Below are positions 62,101-64,000 of a stretch of DNA of 64,000 nucleotides, piece after piece. Origin of the DNA: Closterium sp. NIES-65 (lineage: Eukaryota; Streptophyta; Zygnematophyceae; Desmidiales; Closteriaceae); NCBI GenBank assembly GCA_948144175.1, contig CANXME010002412.1:62001-126000 (forward strand), given 5' to 3'. The stretch's first letter is position 1. Every line of letters starts with the position of its first letter. A model generated the notes under the pieces. It was not told the origin of the DNA. It did not search any database and saw nothing but the letters and a program-made list of their open reading frames with translations. Both the position numbers and the translations under genes were made by a program.

Positions 62101-62850
62101 TTTTGCACATGCTAGACCCTTGTTCTTTTTATTTTGCATACGCTAGGGCCTTGTTCTTGCTATTTTGCACACGCTATGCCCTTGTTCTTTTTATTTTGCA
62201 CACGCTAGGCCCTTGTTCTTGCAATTTTGCACATGCTAGACCCTTGTTCTTTTTTTTTTGCACACGCTAGGCCCTTGCTCTTGCTATTTTGCACCCGCTA
62301 GGCCCTTGTTCTTGCAATTGTGCACACGCTAGGCCCTTGTTCTTGCAATTTTGCACACGCTAGGCCCTTGTTCTTGCAATTTTGCACTCGCTATGCCCTG
62401 TTCTTTATATTTTGCACATGCTAGGCCCTTGTTTTTTTTATTTTGCACACGCTAGGCCCTTGTTCTTGCTATTTTGCACACGCCATGCCCTTGTTCCTTT
62501 TATTTTGCACACGCAATGCCCTTGTTCTTTTTTTTTTCCACACGCTAGGCCCTTATTCTTGCTATTTCGGGAACGCTAGGTCCTTTTTCTTAATTTTTTG
62601 CACACGCTAGGCCCTTGCTCTTGCTATTTTGCACTTGCTAGGCCCTTGTTCTTGCAATTTTGCACGCGCTAGGCCCTTGTTCTTGCAATTTTGCACGCGC
62701 TAGGCCCTTGTTCTTGCTATTTTGCACACGCTAGGCTCTTGTTCTTGCAATTTTACACACGCTAGGCCCTTGTTCTTTTTATTTTGCATACGCTAGGCCC
62801 TTGTTCTTTTTATTTTTCACACGCTAGGCTCTCGTTCTTGCTATTTTGCG
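61400..62850 (+). repeat. 31-bp satellite array, right complex domain, part 3
   Basis: Mixed-type monomers. The part up to about 62,100 still follows the order of 13.0-13.85 kb on the left. The segment 62,130-62,225 (CATACGCTAGGGCC, CTATGCCC, TTTTTATTTTGCACACGC) resembles the sequence just left of the hexamer junction at 16,590-16,680. After that come poly-T, CACCCGC and CTATGCCCTGTTC monomers. No gene is present. Confidence 0.9.
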
Positions 62851-64000
62851 AACGCTAGGCCCTTGTTCTTGATTTTTTGCACACGCTAGGCCCTTGCTTT
62901 TGCTATTTTGCACTCGCTAGGCCCTTGTTCTTGCAATTTTGCACACGCTAGGCCCTTGATCTTGCAATTTGGCACACGCTAGGCCCTTGTTCTTGCTATT
63001 TTGCACTCGCTAGGCCGTTGTTCTTTTTATTTTGCACACGCTAGGCCATTGTTCTTTTTATCTTGCACACGCTAGGCCCTTGTTCTTCCTATTTTGCACA
63101 CGCTATCCCCTTGTTCTTTTTTTTTTGCACACACTAGGCCCTTGTTCTTGCAATTTTTCACATGCTAGACCCTTGTTTTTTTTATTTTGCACACGCTAGG
63201 CCCTTGTTCTTGCTATTTCGCGAACGCTAGGCCCTTTATATTAATTTTTTGCACACGCTAGCCCTTGCTCTTGCTACTTTGCACTCGCTAGGCCCTTGTT
63301 CTTGCAATTTTGCACATGCTAGGCCCTTGTTCTTGCAATTTTGCACACGCTAGGCCCTTGTTCTTTTTATTTTGCACACGCTAGGCCCTCGTTCTTGCTA
63401 TTTTGCGAATGCTAGGCCCTTGTTCTTGATTTTTTGCACACGCTAGGCCCTTGCTTTTGCTATTTTGCACTCGCTAGGCCCTTGTTCTTGCAATTTTGCA
63501 CACGCTAGGCCCTTGATCTTGCAATTTGGCACACGCTAGGCCCTTGTTCTTGCTATTTTGCACTCGCTAGGCCGTTGTTCTTTTTTTTTTGCACACGCTA
63601 GGCCCTTGTTCTTTTTATCTTGCACACGCTAGGCCCTTGTTCTTCCTATTTTGCACACGCTATCCCCTTGTTCTTTTTTTTTTGCACACACTAGGCCCTT
63701 GTTCTTGCAATTTTTCACATGCTAGACCCTTGTTTTTTTTATTTTGCACACGCTAGGCCCTTGTTCTTGCTATTTCGCGAACGCTAGGCCCTTTATATTA
63801 ATTTTTTGCACACGCTAGCCCTTGCTCTTGCTACTTTGCACTCGCTAGGCCCTTGTTCTTGCAATTTTGCACATGCTAGGCCCTTGTTCTTGCAATTTTG
63901 CACACGCTAGGCCCTTGTTCTTTTTATTTTGCACACGCTAGGCCCTCGTTCTTGCTATTTTGCGAATGCTAGGCCCTTGTTCTTGATTTTTTGCACACGC
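62850..64000. repeat. Tandem duplication, 557 bp, running off the window
   Basis: GATCTTGCAATTTGGC lies at 62,958 and 63,515, and CTTTATATTAATTTT at 63,234 and 63,791, both 557 bp apart (18 monomers less one base). GCGAATGCTAGGCCC near 63,405 recurs near 63,962. A third copy therefore starts in the last 40-50 bases and may continue beyond 64,000. Confidence 0.85.

Noticed and set aside
1..64000. CRISPR-like array, because 31 bp is a typical repeat length
   Set aside because: The 31-bp units are contiguous with no unique spacers, and no cas genes or leader are present.
1..64000. Direct call of a centromere
   Set aside because: Higher-order repeats suit a centromere, but knobs, pericentromeres, B or sex chromosomes and subtelomeres can look the same. 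The monomer has no recognisable CENP-B box and no retrotransposon is interspersed.
1..64000. tRNA, rRNA, transposon ends, long terminal repeats or promoters
   Set aside because: I found no unique sequence long enough to hold them. The few irregular monomers (for example near 7,700, 53,550 and 54,590) are explained by small indels in the satellite.

Overview
This window contains no gene that I can support. It is satellite DNA from end to end, built from three unrelated tandem repeats: a 31-bp monomer, a 6-bp monomer (GGACGT) and a 17-bp monomer (CAAGCTCCTGGACCAGG). The organism is certainly eukaryotic. The only lineage clue is a short interstitial telomere tract, three CCCTAAA units at 60,082-60,102, which is the Arabidopsis-type telomere repeat. 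It is typical of land plants but also occurs in some algae and protists, so a plant is likely but not proven.

Layout: (1) 1-16,702, a 31-bp array, which changes character near 8,065 from a simple domain to a complex one with many monomer subtypes; (2) 16,703-39,640, about 3,800 copies of the GGACGT hexamer, with nested duplications of 0.8 to 3.4 kb; (3) 39,641-42,055, about 142 copies of the 17-bp monomer; (4) 42,056-64,000, the 31-bp array again, same orientation, complex type. The two flanks are closely related: 59.2-62.1 kb on the right is collinear with about 10.9-13.85 kb on the left. The simplest reading is a 25.35-kb composite block (hexamer plus 17-mer) inside a once continuous 31-bp array. 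The array resumes almost in register across the block.

Higher-order structure is the main content. The hexamer array carries 21 copies of an anchor phrase (GAGGACTTGAACGTGGACT or one-base variants), a roughly 1.9-kb unit repeated three times, and two recent tandem duplications (about 3.36 kb and 1.974 kb). The right 31-bp array holds a 1,333-bp (43-monomer) duplication that runs into four copies of a 1,053-bp (34-monomer) unit. The left complex domain has a looser 1.05-1.15 kb unit.

Very long open frames run through the hexamer array on both strands. They arise because 6 is a multiple of 3 and the unit has no stop in any frame; they are not evidence of genes. I found no RNA gene, transposon, CRISPR array or promoter. 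Roles such as centromeric, pericentromeric, knob or subtelomeric heterochromatin are possible but cannot be decided from this sequence. All copy numbers and periods were worked out by eye from marker positions.
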